Program-made: the position numbers and the translations under genes
Notes under the pieces: model-generated
What the model saw: the letters and a program-made list of their open reading frames with translations, nothing else
Database searches by the model: none
What the model was told of the DNA's origin: nothing
Shown here: positions 16,484-22,919 of the stretch, piece by piece
Layout of the letters: each line of letters opens with the position of its first letter
Numbering within the stretch: position 1 is the stretch's first letter
Assembly (NCBI GenBank): GCA_900316055.1
Contig: ONBK01000002.1
Location: 103,090-167,089, forward strand
From: an uncultured Bacteroidales bacterium
GTDB lineage: Bacteria > Bacteroidota > Bacteroidia > Bacteroidales > P3
DNA length: 64,000 bases
Reading direction: 5' to 3'

Positions 16484-17281
16484 CTATTTCAGTTGGAAAT
16501 TGACGGGCAAGTTAAACTGCACACGGGCGGGTTTCCCCCTTTGCTTGCCAGGAATCCAACGGGGCATCTGATTCAATATTCGGATGACTTCTGCGCCACA
16601 TCCGCCGCCAATGTCGCGTAGGATTTTTGGGTTGCTGATGCTGCCGTCGGATTCCACGACGAAGGTGACATAGACCTTGCCTTCGATTTTGTTGTTACGT
16701 GCGAGGGTGGGGTATTGAATGTTACGCTCTATCCAAGCGTACATCGAGTCGATGCCACCGGGAAATTCAGGATCAGTATCCACCACTCTGAATATACGCA
16801 CCTCGCCTTCTTCAACTTCACCTACAATGAGAGTTTCGTCGTATGGAGGAGGAGGTGGTGGTGGTAGGGTGTCGTCTTCGATGCAAATACCGTCCATGAT
16901 AATTTCGCTATTTTCTTCGATGATATCTTTCTGTTCGGTTCTGTTGGCCGAGTTGTCATCAGGAGGCAGGGTGGTCTCTATGGTATCGGAGGGCGAGGCG
17001 AGGCTGTCGGTTTTCACTAGCGGGCCTTGTCCGTCTGGTTGCTGGCCGCCGCAGGCAGCCAGTGAGAGACTGAGACCTGCCACCGTGGCGGCTTTCCCGA
17101 GGTGCAGTCGCTGGACCAATGATTTCTCGAGGTAGCGCACCTCTGCTTCGCAGCGAGGACAAGTGCCGCGGCAAGGACCGTCGTAGGTGCATTCCCGCTG
17201 CTCCAGTGGAATCTTGTTCTCTTCGGCGATGCGGTGCCGCACGGCCTTGAGTTGCTTGCAGATGCTCTTGCCTCGTTGCAT
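16484..17281 (-). CDS. TonB-domain protein with N-terminal four-cysteine module
   Basis: This 265-aa protein has an unusual layout. Residues 1-60 form a charged, probably cytoplasmic segment with Cys31, Cys37, Cys41 and Cys44 (the last three within CRGTCPRC), a likely metal-binding knuckle. Residues 62-77 are one hydrophobic helix (GKAATVAGLSLSLAAC). About 80-150 is an acidic, proline-rich linker with PPPPPPP. Residues 165-265 are a TonB C-terminal domain (DPEFPGGIDSMYAWI, GKVYVTFVVE, NPKILRDIGGGCG). This order (cytoplasm, helix, spacer, TonB domain) fits an energy transducer whose cytoplasmic part might sense something. It is the last gene of a four-gene minus-strand run and starts three bases after the panC stop. 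Confidence 0.83.
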   Translation of the reverse strand: MQRGKSICKQLKAVRHRIAEENKIPLEQRECTYDGPCRGTCPRCEAEVRYLEKSLVQRLHLGKAATVAGLSLSLAACGGQQPDGQGPLVKTDSLASPSDTIETTLPPDDNSANRTEQKDIIEENSEIIMDGICIEDDTLPPPPPPPYDETLIVGEVEEGEVRIFRVVDTDPEFPGGIDSMYAWIERNIQYPTLARNNKIEGKVYVTFVVESDGSISNPKILRDIGGGCGAEVIRILNQMPRWIPGKQRGKPARVQFNLPVNFQLK

Positions 17282-17284
17282 GGG

Positions 17285-18196
17285 TTAGAACTTAACGATA
17301 TCGATTAGTCGCACTCCGTCGAGCCAGACGGTGATGCAGCCTACGGCGCCGTTCTTCTCAGCGTCGGCCCAGGAGGCGATGGGCTGGAGGGTGATGGCAT
17401 CGACAATCTCGAAGTATTCAGGTTCAAATTTCAGCCCGTTGGGGCAAAGTGAGGGGTTCACCTTGTGGAACGAGCTGAGTGTGTCGAGCACCCATTCCTT
17501 CACGTCGTCGACCTCCTCGTATTCGGCCATCTCGGAGGCCTGCTCGAGGGTGGCGTTGATGGTGGGGGCTATGGCGCGGGCGGCAGGCGAGAGACGCATA
17601 TTGCGGCTGCTGAGGGCCAGGCCGTCGTCAGCACGCACGATGGGGCAGGGAACGAGCTCAATGGGGTATTTGATTTGCTCCAGCAAGTTGCGGATGACGG
17701 CAATCTGCTGGTAGTCCTTCTCGCCAAAGTAGGCGCGGGTGGGCTGTGCGAGGTCGAAGAGACGGCGCACCACCACGGCGACGCCACTGAAGTGACCGGG
17801 ACGGCGTGGACCCTCCATCACCTCCTCCACGGGGCCGAAATGATAGACCTCCTTGGGTTCGCCCTGCGGATACATCTCCTCCACGGTCGGCGTGAACGCG
17901 AGCAGTTCCTTGGCCTTGGAATCACTCTTCACTCTTAACTCTAAACTCTTAACTAACTCAAGGTCTTTCTCGATGGTGCGGGGGTATTTCTCGAGGTCTT
18001 CCTTGTTGTTGAACTGGATGGGGTTGACGAAGAGGGAGACGACGACGAGGTCGTTTTCCTTCAGGGCGCGCTCGATGAGCGAGAGGTGACCCTCGTGGAG
18101 GGCTCCCATGGTGGGCACAAGGCCTATCTCGAGGTGTTGGTTTTTCGCTTCTTTGACGGCCGATTCGATGTCGGCGGCTTTCAAAATCTGTTTCAT
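17285..18196 (-). CDS. panC: Pantothenate synthetase
   Basis: This 303-aa protein joins pantoate and beta-alanine with ATP to give pantothenate for coenzyme A. Visible motifs are VPTMGALHEGH (27-37), LFVNPIQF (55-62), GPRRPGHFSGVAVVV, YFGEKDYQQ, and SSRNMRLSP. The usual length is about 280. The excess is largely a stretch at residues 80-93 (LELVKSLELRVKSD) where relatives have only a short turn, and this stretch is encoded by GAGTTAA-type repeat DNA. All catalytic motifs are intact, so the enzyme is probably functional. The start overlaps the upstream gene's stop (TAATG), so it is translationally coupled in a minus-strand operon. Confidence 0.94.
   Translation of the reverse strand: MKQILKAADIESAVKEAKNQHLEIGLVPTMGALHEGHLSLIERALKENDLVVVSLFVNPIQFNNKEDLEKYPRTIEKDLELVKSLELRVKSDSKAKELLAFTPTVEEMYPQGEPKEVYHFGPVEEVMEGPRRPGHFSGVAVVVRRLFDLAQPTRAYFGEKDYQQIAVIRNLLEQIKYPIELVPCPIVRADDGLALSSRNMRLSPAARAIAPTINATLEQASEMAEYEEVDDVKEWVLDTLSSFHKVNPSLCPNGLKFEPEYFEIVDAITLQPIASWADAEKNGAVGCITVWLDGVRLIDIVKF
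17921..17958 (-). repeat. In-frame GAGTTAA-type repeat inside panC
   Basis: Read on the coding strand, GAGTTTA, GAGTTAA, GAGTGAA and GAGTGAT units encode LVKSLELRVKSD. The reading frame used avoids the TAA and TAG triplets in the unit. The same family lies between gdhA and its terminator (14911-14948). Confidence 0.82.
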
Positions 18197-18684
18197 TATT
18201 CTTGGTCTTTTATTTCTTCATAAGGGGTAAATCCTTCGTCGTCGGTGTTGTCTGATTGCTTGAATGTCTGATTGCTTGATTGCTTGAGTGTTTTTCGGTT
18301 GAGGTAGCGGTTGGGAAGTTCGAGGAGGTAGTTGACGGCCATGAGGATGAGGCTGAAAAGGACGGCGGTGCCGAGGTGGTCGACATGGAATCCGGAGACC
18401 AGCTCGGAGGCCAGCAGGATGATGAGGGCATTGATGACGAAAAGCAGCAAGCCGAGGGTGACGGGGTTGGAGGGCAGGGCGATGACGATAAGGATGGGGC
18501 GGAGGGTGTTGTTGAGGATGGAGATGACGAGGGCGGTGAGGATGACGGCGCCGAAGCTCTCGACGGTGATGCCGGGCAGGAGCCAAGCCCCTACCATGAC
18601 AGCGATGGAGAGTACCACGAGGCGCGTCAGACAGCCGCCTTGGCTGGTGTAGAAATGACCTCCGTTGTTAACAGTGACTTTCAA
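18196..18684 (-). CDS. Phage-holin-superfamily IV membrane protein (PF04020, YvlD-like)
   Basis: This 162-aa protein has four hydrophobic helices between residues of about 18 and 125 (LVVLSIAVMVGAWLLPGI, VILTALVISILNN, LGLLLFVINALIILLAS, AVLFSLILMAVNYLL). NTLRPILI and NPVTLGLLLFVINA are family signatures. Despite the name, this chromosomal family is not a prophage lysis gene; its role is unknown. There is no in-frame ATG near the N-terminus. The best start is TTG at 18684, which forms the last bases of an upstream AATTGTTAA repeat. The C-terminal tail contains KTLKQSSNQTFKQSDN, encoded by the AAGCAATC repeat. The stop overlaps the panC start. Confidence 0.85.
   Translation of the reverse strand: MKVTVNNGGHFYTSQGGCLTRLVVLSIAVMVGAWLLPGITVESFGAVILTALVISILNNTLRPILIVIALPSNPVTLGLLLFVINALIILLASELVSGFHVDHLGTAVLFSLILMAVNYLLELPNRYLNRKTLKQSSNQTFKQSDNTDDEGFTPYEEIKDQE
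18248..18290 (-). repeat. In-frame AAGCAATC repeat in the PF04020 gene
   Basis: On the coding (minus) strand the octamer units read LKQSSNQTFKQSDN. The repeat is in the sense orientation relative to the gene, as in all other coding copies in the window. Confidence 0.85.
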
Positions 18685-18716
18685 TTGTTAATTGTTAATT
18701 TTCAATTATCAACTCT
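18685..18716 (-). repeat. AATTGTTAA-type repeat across tsaC-like end and leader
   Basis: Degenerate AATTAAC / AATTGAAA units cover the last codons of the upstream gene (GELIIEN) and the 10-base gap, and reach the TTG start at 18684. A related CAATTTT tract precedes the metK promoter at 58260-58290. Confidence 0.65.
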
Positions 18717-19318
18717 CCTTTTCCTTGGCGGACGAGTGCGATGCCGTCGCTGCAGTCGACGACGGTGGAGGGAGCGGGGTCGGCGATGCCGCCGTCAACC
18801 ACGAGGTCCACGCGGTTGCCGAAGCGATCGTGGATAAGTTCGGGGTCGGTGTAGTTTTCGGGCTCGTCTTCCTCGCCTAAGGGACGCACGGAGGTGCAGA
18901 TGAGCGGCATGCCCACTTCGGAGATGATGGCCAGCGTGATGTCGTTGTCAGGTACGCGGATGCCGATGGTCTTGTTGGCGTTCTGGAAGTTGCGGGGCAG
19001 GTTGCCGCTGGCCTCGAGGATGAAGGTGTAAGGCCCCGGGAGGCAGCCCTTGAGGAGGGCGAAGGTGCCCTTATCCATCGCGCGGACATACTCCGACGCC
19101 TGACTCAGGCTGTCGCAGAGCATCGAGTATTTGGCCTGTTTGAGGCGGAAGCCTTTGAGTTGGGCGATACTCTCCGCAGCCTTCTTATGTTCCATGCTGC
19201 AGGCGAAACAATAGAGGGTGTCGGTAGGCAGAATGACGATGCCCCCGTCGCGCAGGATGTCGGCTATGCGCCTCACATCGCGCACGTTAGGATTTCCGTT
19301 GTATAATTTTATAATCAT
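18695..19318 (-). CDS. L-threonylcarbamoyladenylate synthase-type protein (TsaC/YciO/Sua5 fold)
   Basis: This 207-aa protein has the YrdC fold. Family members use threonine, bicarbonate and ATP to make the precursor of t6A in tRNA. Visible signatures are GGIVILPTDTLYCFAC near residue 26, KGFRLKQAKYSMLCDSL near 55, LLKGCLPGPYTFIL near 90, IGIRVPDND near 118, and PLICTSVRPLGEEDE near 135. In the family the basic KR-type patch around 55-65 separates TsaC from YciO paralogues. This one (RLKQAKYSM) looks closer to the YciO subtype, so the tRNA role is likely but not certain. It is the first gene of the four-gene minus-strand run. Confidence 0.87.
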   Translation of the reverse strand: MIIKLYNGNPNVRDVRRIADILRDGGIVILPTDTLYCFACSMEHKKAAESIAQLKGFRLKQAKYSMLCDSLSQASEYVRAMDKGTFALLKGCLPGPYTFILEASGNLPRNFQNANKTIGIRVPDNDITLAIISEVGMPLICTSVRPLGEEDEPENYTDPELIHDRFGNRVDLVVDGGIADPAPSTVVDCSDGIALVRQGKGELIIEN

Positions 19319-19413
19319 AATCTCGACGAAAATACAAAATGCAAAAATACAAAATAAAATTGAAAATGTTATTGCCTTTAAAATATTTTTTTAGATTGTT
19401 CGTTAATAAAAAT

Positions 19414-20682
19414 ATGAAAACCGCTGGTTTCAAAATAATGGCATTTGTGGTGCTGATGGCGTTGGACCTCGCTGGAGTTGGTGCTCAAGACGTGCGTTTT
19501 GAGGATTGGTTTACCGGCGGGACGCTGCGGATGGATTGTCTACGGGAAGGGTCGGCACAGGGCGACACCGTGTGGGTGGAGCATTGGATTGACCGGCAGT
19601 CGGAGTGGTTCGGCTCTCGGATACAGCTGCTCGACCCCTTTGACAATGGCGACTACCGTGTGGTGATGCGCGATGCGGCGACGGGTCACGAGCTCTATTC
19701 GCGCGGCTACAGCAACCTCTTCCGCGAGTACAAGGACACCCCCGAGGGCAAGACCGTGAAGGCCCGCTTCGAAGAGACGCTGCTGTTGCCCATGCCGAAG
19801 GACAAGGTGCAGATAGCTTTGCAGAAACGCGACAAGGAGATGCGTCTGCAGGATCAGACGGTGGTGGAGTTTTTGGGAGTGAAAGGGAGTGAGAAGGGAG
19901 TGAAAGAAGAGGAAGTCCAGTGGACTTCCGGGCAGAGTGGGTGTGAGGCTGAAAAGGCAAATGGTAAAGATGTCTCTACCAAGTTCGATGTGGCGTTTGT
20001 GATGCAAGGGTTCGATGACGATACAATCTATTACAATAGTATTTGCCGACGGATGACCGAAGTGCTCTTTGGCAAGGAGCCTTTTGCGAGTCACCGCGAC
20101 GTTTTCAATCTCTATTTCGTTAAGGGAGACGCGGGGGCGGAGTACAATACCTTCGGTGCCGACCGCTATGCGATGACCTTCAAGGTGTGGCAGCTGTACG
20201 ATGTGCTGGGTACGACGCCCTGTGACCATATCATCATCGTGCTCAACAACGAGAAGTATGGCGGAGGCGCCATCTATAACTTCTACTCAGTCACCTCGTT
20301 GCATAAGATGGCCGAGAATGTGCTACCGCACGAGCTGGGCCACGGAATCGGTGGGTTGGCCGACGAGTATGTGGACGAGGATTTGAGCTATGCAGACCTG
20401 CATCGCACCACCTACGAGCCGTTGGAACCCAATATTACCAATCTGGTGGATTTTAGGAGCAAGTGGCAGTCGTTGCTGCCCGAGGGGACGCCTGTGCCGA
20501 CGCCCGATAACGAGAATATTCTGCGCACAGAGAATGGCCCGTTGGGAGTCTATGAAGGAGCTGGCTATTCCTCTAAAGGGGTGTACCGTCCCGTGATGCA
20601 CTGCATGATGAGAGACTATGCGCCGTTCTGCCCGGTATGCTCAAAGAGATTGGAGGAGGTGATGGGGTTGTATACGAGGTAA
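19414..20682 (+). CDS. Peptidase M64 (IgA-peptidase-like metalloprotease), exported
   Basis: The start at ATG 19414 gives a signal peptide (MKTAGFKIM...GVGAQ), for 422 aa. The N-terminal M64 domain (about 25-170) begins VRFEDWFTGGTLRMDC. The catalytic part has the zinc motif HELGH (His306, Glu307, His310) within LPHELGHGIGGLADEYV, and DVAFVMQGF and NAG-type AEYNTFGADR segments typical of Bacteroidota M64. It is probably periplasmic or surface-located. A low-complexity segment at about 155-190 (GVKGSEKGVKEEEVQWTSGQSG) lies between the domains. It is encoded by GGGAGTG repeats plus a 19-bp palindrome and looks like an in-frame insertion in a linker. Confidence 0.88.
   Translation: MKTAGFKIMAFVVLMALDLAGVGAQDVRFEDWFTGGTLRMDCLREGSAQGDTVWVEHWIDRQSEWFGSRIQLLDPFDNGDYRVVMRDAATGHELYSRGYSNLFREYKDTPEGKTVKARFEETLLLPMPKDKVQIALQKRDKEMRLQDQTVVEFLGVKGSEKGVKEEEVQWTSGQSGCEAEKANGKDVSTKFDVAFVMQGFDDDTIYYNSICRRMTEVLFGKEPFASHRDVFNLYFVKGDAGAEYNTFGADRYAMTFKVWQLYDVLGTTPCDHIIIVLNNEKYGGGAIYNFYSVTSLHKMAENVLPHELGHGIGGLADEYVDEDLSYADLHRTTYEPLEPNITNLVDFRSKWQSLLPEGTPVPTPDNENILRTENGPLGVYEGAGYSSKGVYRPVMHCMMRDYAPFCPVCSKRLEEVMGLYTR
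19876..19929 (+). repeat. In-frame GGGAGTGA repeats plus a 19-bp palindrome in the M64 gene
   Basis: GGGAGTGA-like units occur at 19876-19908. A palindrome with 9-base arms (GGAAGTCCA / TGGACTTCC) around a single G lies at 19911-19929. They are translated GVKGSEKGVKEEEVQWTSG between the two peptidase domains. Confidence 0.75.
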
Positions 20683-20716
20683 CGGTTAAAAGTTAATGGT
20701 TAACGGTTAAAGATTA
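20681..20716 (+). repeat. GTTAACG-type leader repeat
   Basis: Units of TAACGGTTAAA fill the whole gap between the M64 stop and ATG 20717. This is the same family as 9780-9815. Confidence 0.8.
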
Positions 20717-21994
20717 ATGAAAAAGATATTTTATATTGTTTTTGTTGCGTTTGTGGCGTGGGGCTTGCAGGGATGCGAGAAGGAGGGTTTTGTGCGCGAT
20801 GGGGGAGGAGTGAAGCTCGAGTTCTCGGCCGATACGGTGGCTTTCGACACGGTGTTCACCACTGTGGGGACGGCGACGAAGCGGCTGACGGTGTACAACC
20901 GCTCGGATGACAACCTGCTGCTGAGCAGCGTGACCCTCGAAGGGGGCCGTGCGAGCCGTTTCCGCCTGAATGTCGACGGCGACACCTCGCTGACGGCGCG
21001 CGAGGTGGAGATAGAGGCTGGCGACAGCATCTTCATCTTTATTCAAGCGAATATCAACCCTAATGACAACCAGCAGCCCTTCTTGGTGGAAGATGCCATC
21101 AGTTTCAGCAACGGCCAGCGAATTCCGTTGACGGCATGGGGCCGCAACGCCATCTACCATATCACACCGAAAGACTCGGTGTGGCTGCGCATAGGCAACG
21201 AAACTTGGACGGACAACTTGCCGCATATCGTGATAGGAAACATTCTGGTGAGTGAAGACTGCATGCTGCGGTTGCTTCCGGGGACGGAGGTCTACTTCGG
21301 CGACAATGCGATGTTGATAGTGGACTCGGCAGCGCGCTTGGTGGCGCAGGGGACGGCGGAGAAGCCGATACTCTTCACTTCGCTGCGTCACGACGGCTGG
21401 TACAGCTTCCTCCCAGGACAGTGGCAGACGATATGGTTCTACAACTACAGCACGGGTAACGTGATTGACCATGCGCTGATAGAGAACGGCACGGGCGGCT
21501 TGAGAGGTTATCCGGGATCGCAACTCGCGGTGAACAACAGCGTGATTCGCAATATGAGCGACTGTGGCATTATCGGGCAGGGAGCCACCATCACGGGGCG
21601 CAACCTGCTGGTGTACGACTGCCTGGCAAGTTTCACGGCGCTGATAGGTGGCAATTATGACTTCCGTCGCTGCACCTTCGCCAACTACTGGAACTACAGC
21701 GGACGCAAGTTGGAGACCCTCGTGCTGAGTAACAACATGTACGTGAACGGCAATGTGGTGGGAGGAAATCTGGAGAAGGCCGATTTCACGGATTGTATCG
21801 TGTGGGGTACCTATTACAACGGTGAGGTGCTGCTGAGCGAGGCGGAGGGGTTTTCGTTCAATTACCGCTTCCTGCATAGCATTGTGAAGGGTGGCGAATG
21901 GAGTGAGGATCCGTTATTTGCCGACCCTCAGGAGGATGACTACACGCTGCAGGATGACTCGCCGGCCATAGGTATCGGGTATAATTTTGAGTGA
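20717..21994 (+). CDS. Lipoprotein with right-handed beta-helix
   Basis: This 425-aa protein has a lipobox WGLQGC with Cys20 and acidic residues after it. Residues of about 30-140 resemble an Ig-like or abnormal-spindle-like beta domain (DTVAFDTVFTTVGTATKRLTVYN). From about 160 the chain becomes a parallel beta-helix: a pattern such as LRLLPGTEVYFGDNAMLIVD, AQGTAEKPILFTS, IDHALIENGTGG, NSVIRNMSDCGI. The end DPLFADPQEDDYTLQDDSPAIG is a classic beta-helix C-cap. It is probably an outer-membrane-anchored protein, either binding or lyase-like; no catalytic residues can be assigned. Confidence 0.83.
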   Translation: MKKIFYIVFVAFVAWGLQGCEKEGFVRDGGGVKLEFSADTVAFDTVFTTVGTATKRLTVYNRSDDNLLLSSVTLEGGRASRFRLNVDGDTSLTAREVEIEAGDSIFIFIQANINPNDNQQPFLVEDAISFSNGQRIPLTAWGRNAIYHITPKDSVWLRIGNETWTDNLPHIVIGNILVSEDCMLRLLPGTEVYFGDNAMLIVDSAARLVAQGTAEKPILFTSLRHDGWYSFLPGQWQTIWFYNYSTGNVIDHALIENGTGGLRGYPGSQLAVNNSVIRNMSDCGIIGQGATITGRNLLVYDCLASFTALIGGNYDFRRCTFANYWNYSGRKLETLVLSNNMYVNGNVVGGNLEKADFTDCIVWGTYYNGEVLLSEAEGFSFNYRFLHSIVKGGEWSEDPLFADPQEDDYTLQDDSPAIGIGYNFE

Positions 21995-22016
21995 TGAGTG
22001 ATGAACGATGAATGAA
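21990..22016 (+). repeat. GAGTGATGA-type repeat before ruvA
   Basis: Degenerate GAGTGAT / GAACGAT / GAATGAA units start within the last codon of the lipoprotein and run into the ruvA leader. Confidence 0.65.
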
Positions 22017-22036
22017 GAATTATAAATTTTGAAAGT

Positions 22037-22639
22037 ATGTTTGAATATTTTGAAGGAAAACTGGCTATGTTGGAACCCACACAGGCGGTCGTCGACTGCG
22101 GCGGTGTGGGATATCTGTTGGAGATAACGTTGAACACCTACGAGGCGCTGCGGAAGGCCGATGCGACCCGAGTGAAAGTTTATGTCCATTTGGTGGTGCG
22201 CGAGGATGCACAACAACTATATGGGTTTTCTGATTTAGCCGAGCGCGAGATGTTTCGTTTGCTGGTGGGAGTGAACGGTGTGGGCAACCAGACGGCACGT
22301 GTGATGCTGTCATCGTTGACCGTTGACGAATTGCGTGCTGCCATCCAGACACAGGATGTCAAGAAGGTGCAGCGCGTGAAAGGTATTGGTGCGAAGACGG
22401 CGCAGAGGATTGTGATGGAGTTGGCGGATAAGGTGGGAATGAAAGGAATGCAAGGAATACAAGGAGTGCCGGGAGTGCAAGTAAATCAGGCGCGCGACGA
22501 GGCGATGACGGCATTGACGATGCTGGGATTCCCGAAGGCTGCGGTAGAGAAACTGCTGATGGCTTCGGATTGGCGGCATGAGGACGGCAGCGCGATGACA
22601 GTGGAGGAGATTGTGAAGGAAGGGCTGAGGAGGTTGTAA
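22037..22639 (+). CDS. ruvA: Holliday junction branch migration protein RuvA
   Basis: This 200-aa protein has a normal length. It binds four-way DNA junctions as a tetramer and loads the RuvB motor. Domain I (1-65) starts MFEYFEGKLA with VVDCGGVGYLLEI. Domain II has two helix-hairpin-helix motifs (LLVGVNGVGNQTA near 75 and VKGIGAKTAQRIVMEL near 112). Domain III (155-200) is the RuvB-binding UBA-like bundle. The flexible linker (135-152) reads MKGMQGIQGVPGVQ, collagen-like Gly-x-x, because it is encoded by 9-bp GGAATGCAA repeats. No ruvB or ruvC is nearby. Confidence 0.95.
   Translation: MFEYFEGKLAMLEPTQAVVDCGGVGYLLEITLNTYEALRKADATRVKVYVHLVVREDAQQLYGFSDLAEREMFRLLVGVNGVGNQTARVMLSSLTVDELRAAIQTQDVKKVQRVKGIGAKTAQRIVMELADKVGMKGMQGIQGVPGVQVNQARDEAMTALTMLGFPKAAVEKLLMASDWRHEDGSAMTVEEIVKEGLRRL
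22440..22490 (+). repeat. In-frame 9-bp repeat in the ruvA linker
   Basis: Degenerate GGAATGCAA / GGAGTGCAA units encode the Gly-rich linker between domains II and III. The unit length of nine preserves the frame. Confidence 0.75.
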
Positions 22640-22640
22640 T

Positions 22641-22790
22641 AACGGTTAACGGTTAAAGATTTAATATAACGTTTAACGGTTAAAGGTTAACGTTTAACGA
22701 TTTTGTTGTGATAAAGGTTAACGGTTAATGGTTAGCGTAACGGTTAAAGATTTAATATAACGGTTAACGATTAACGGTTAAAAGATTTTA
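22641..22790 (+). repeat. Long GTTAACG-type repeat array between ruvA and sprA
   Basis: About 150 bases consist almost wholly of TAACGGTTAAC-like units. A longer block (AACGGTTAAAGATTTAATAT, with more matching on either side) occurs twice, near 22650 and 22740, showing a higher-order duplication. A last partial unit (GGTTAACGG) reappears immediately before the sprA start. Confidence 0.85.
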
Positions 22791-22809
22791 AGATTATTTA
22801 TTATAAAAT

Positions 22810-22849
22810 AACGAAGGCAATGCAATAATTTTGTGTTGTCTTCGTTTTT
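22810..22849 (+). terminator. ruvA terminator
   Basis: An 11-bp stem (22810-22820 with 22836-22846, one wobble), loop of 15 and T run separate ruvA from sprA. Confidence 0.8.
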
Positions 22850-22869
22850 GTAGGGTCAAAAGAACGGTT

Positions 22870-22899
22870 TGCTCCACGAGGTCGCAGGCCTGCGGAGCA
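22870..22899. repeat. Palindromic element before sprA
   Basis: TGCTCC/GGAGCA arms (22870-22875, 22894-22899) enclose the perfect 10-bp palindrome GCAGGCCTGC (22884-22893). It is GC-rich in an otherwise A/T-rich gap and may be a REP-like sequence. Confidence 0.55.
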
Positions 22900-22919
22900 G
22901 GAAGAAAGGTTAACGGTTT

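Noticed and set aside
18196-18684. Prophage holin, suggesting a prophage here
   Set aside because: The PF04020 family is chromosomal in many bacteria. The gene is embedded in a housekeeping operon and no other phage gene is near.
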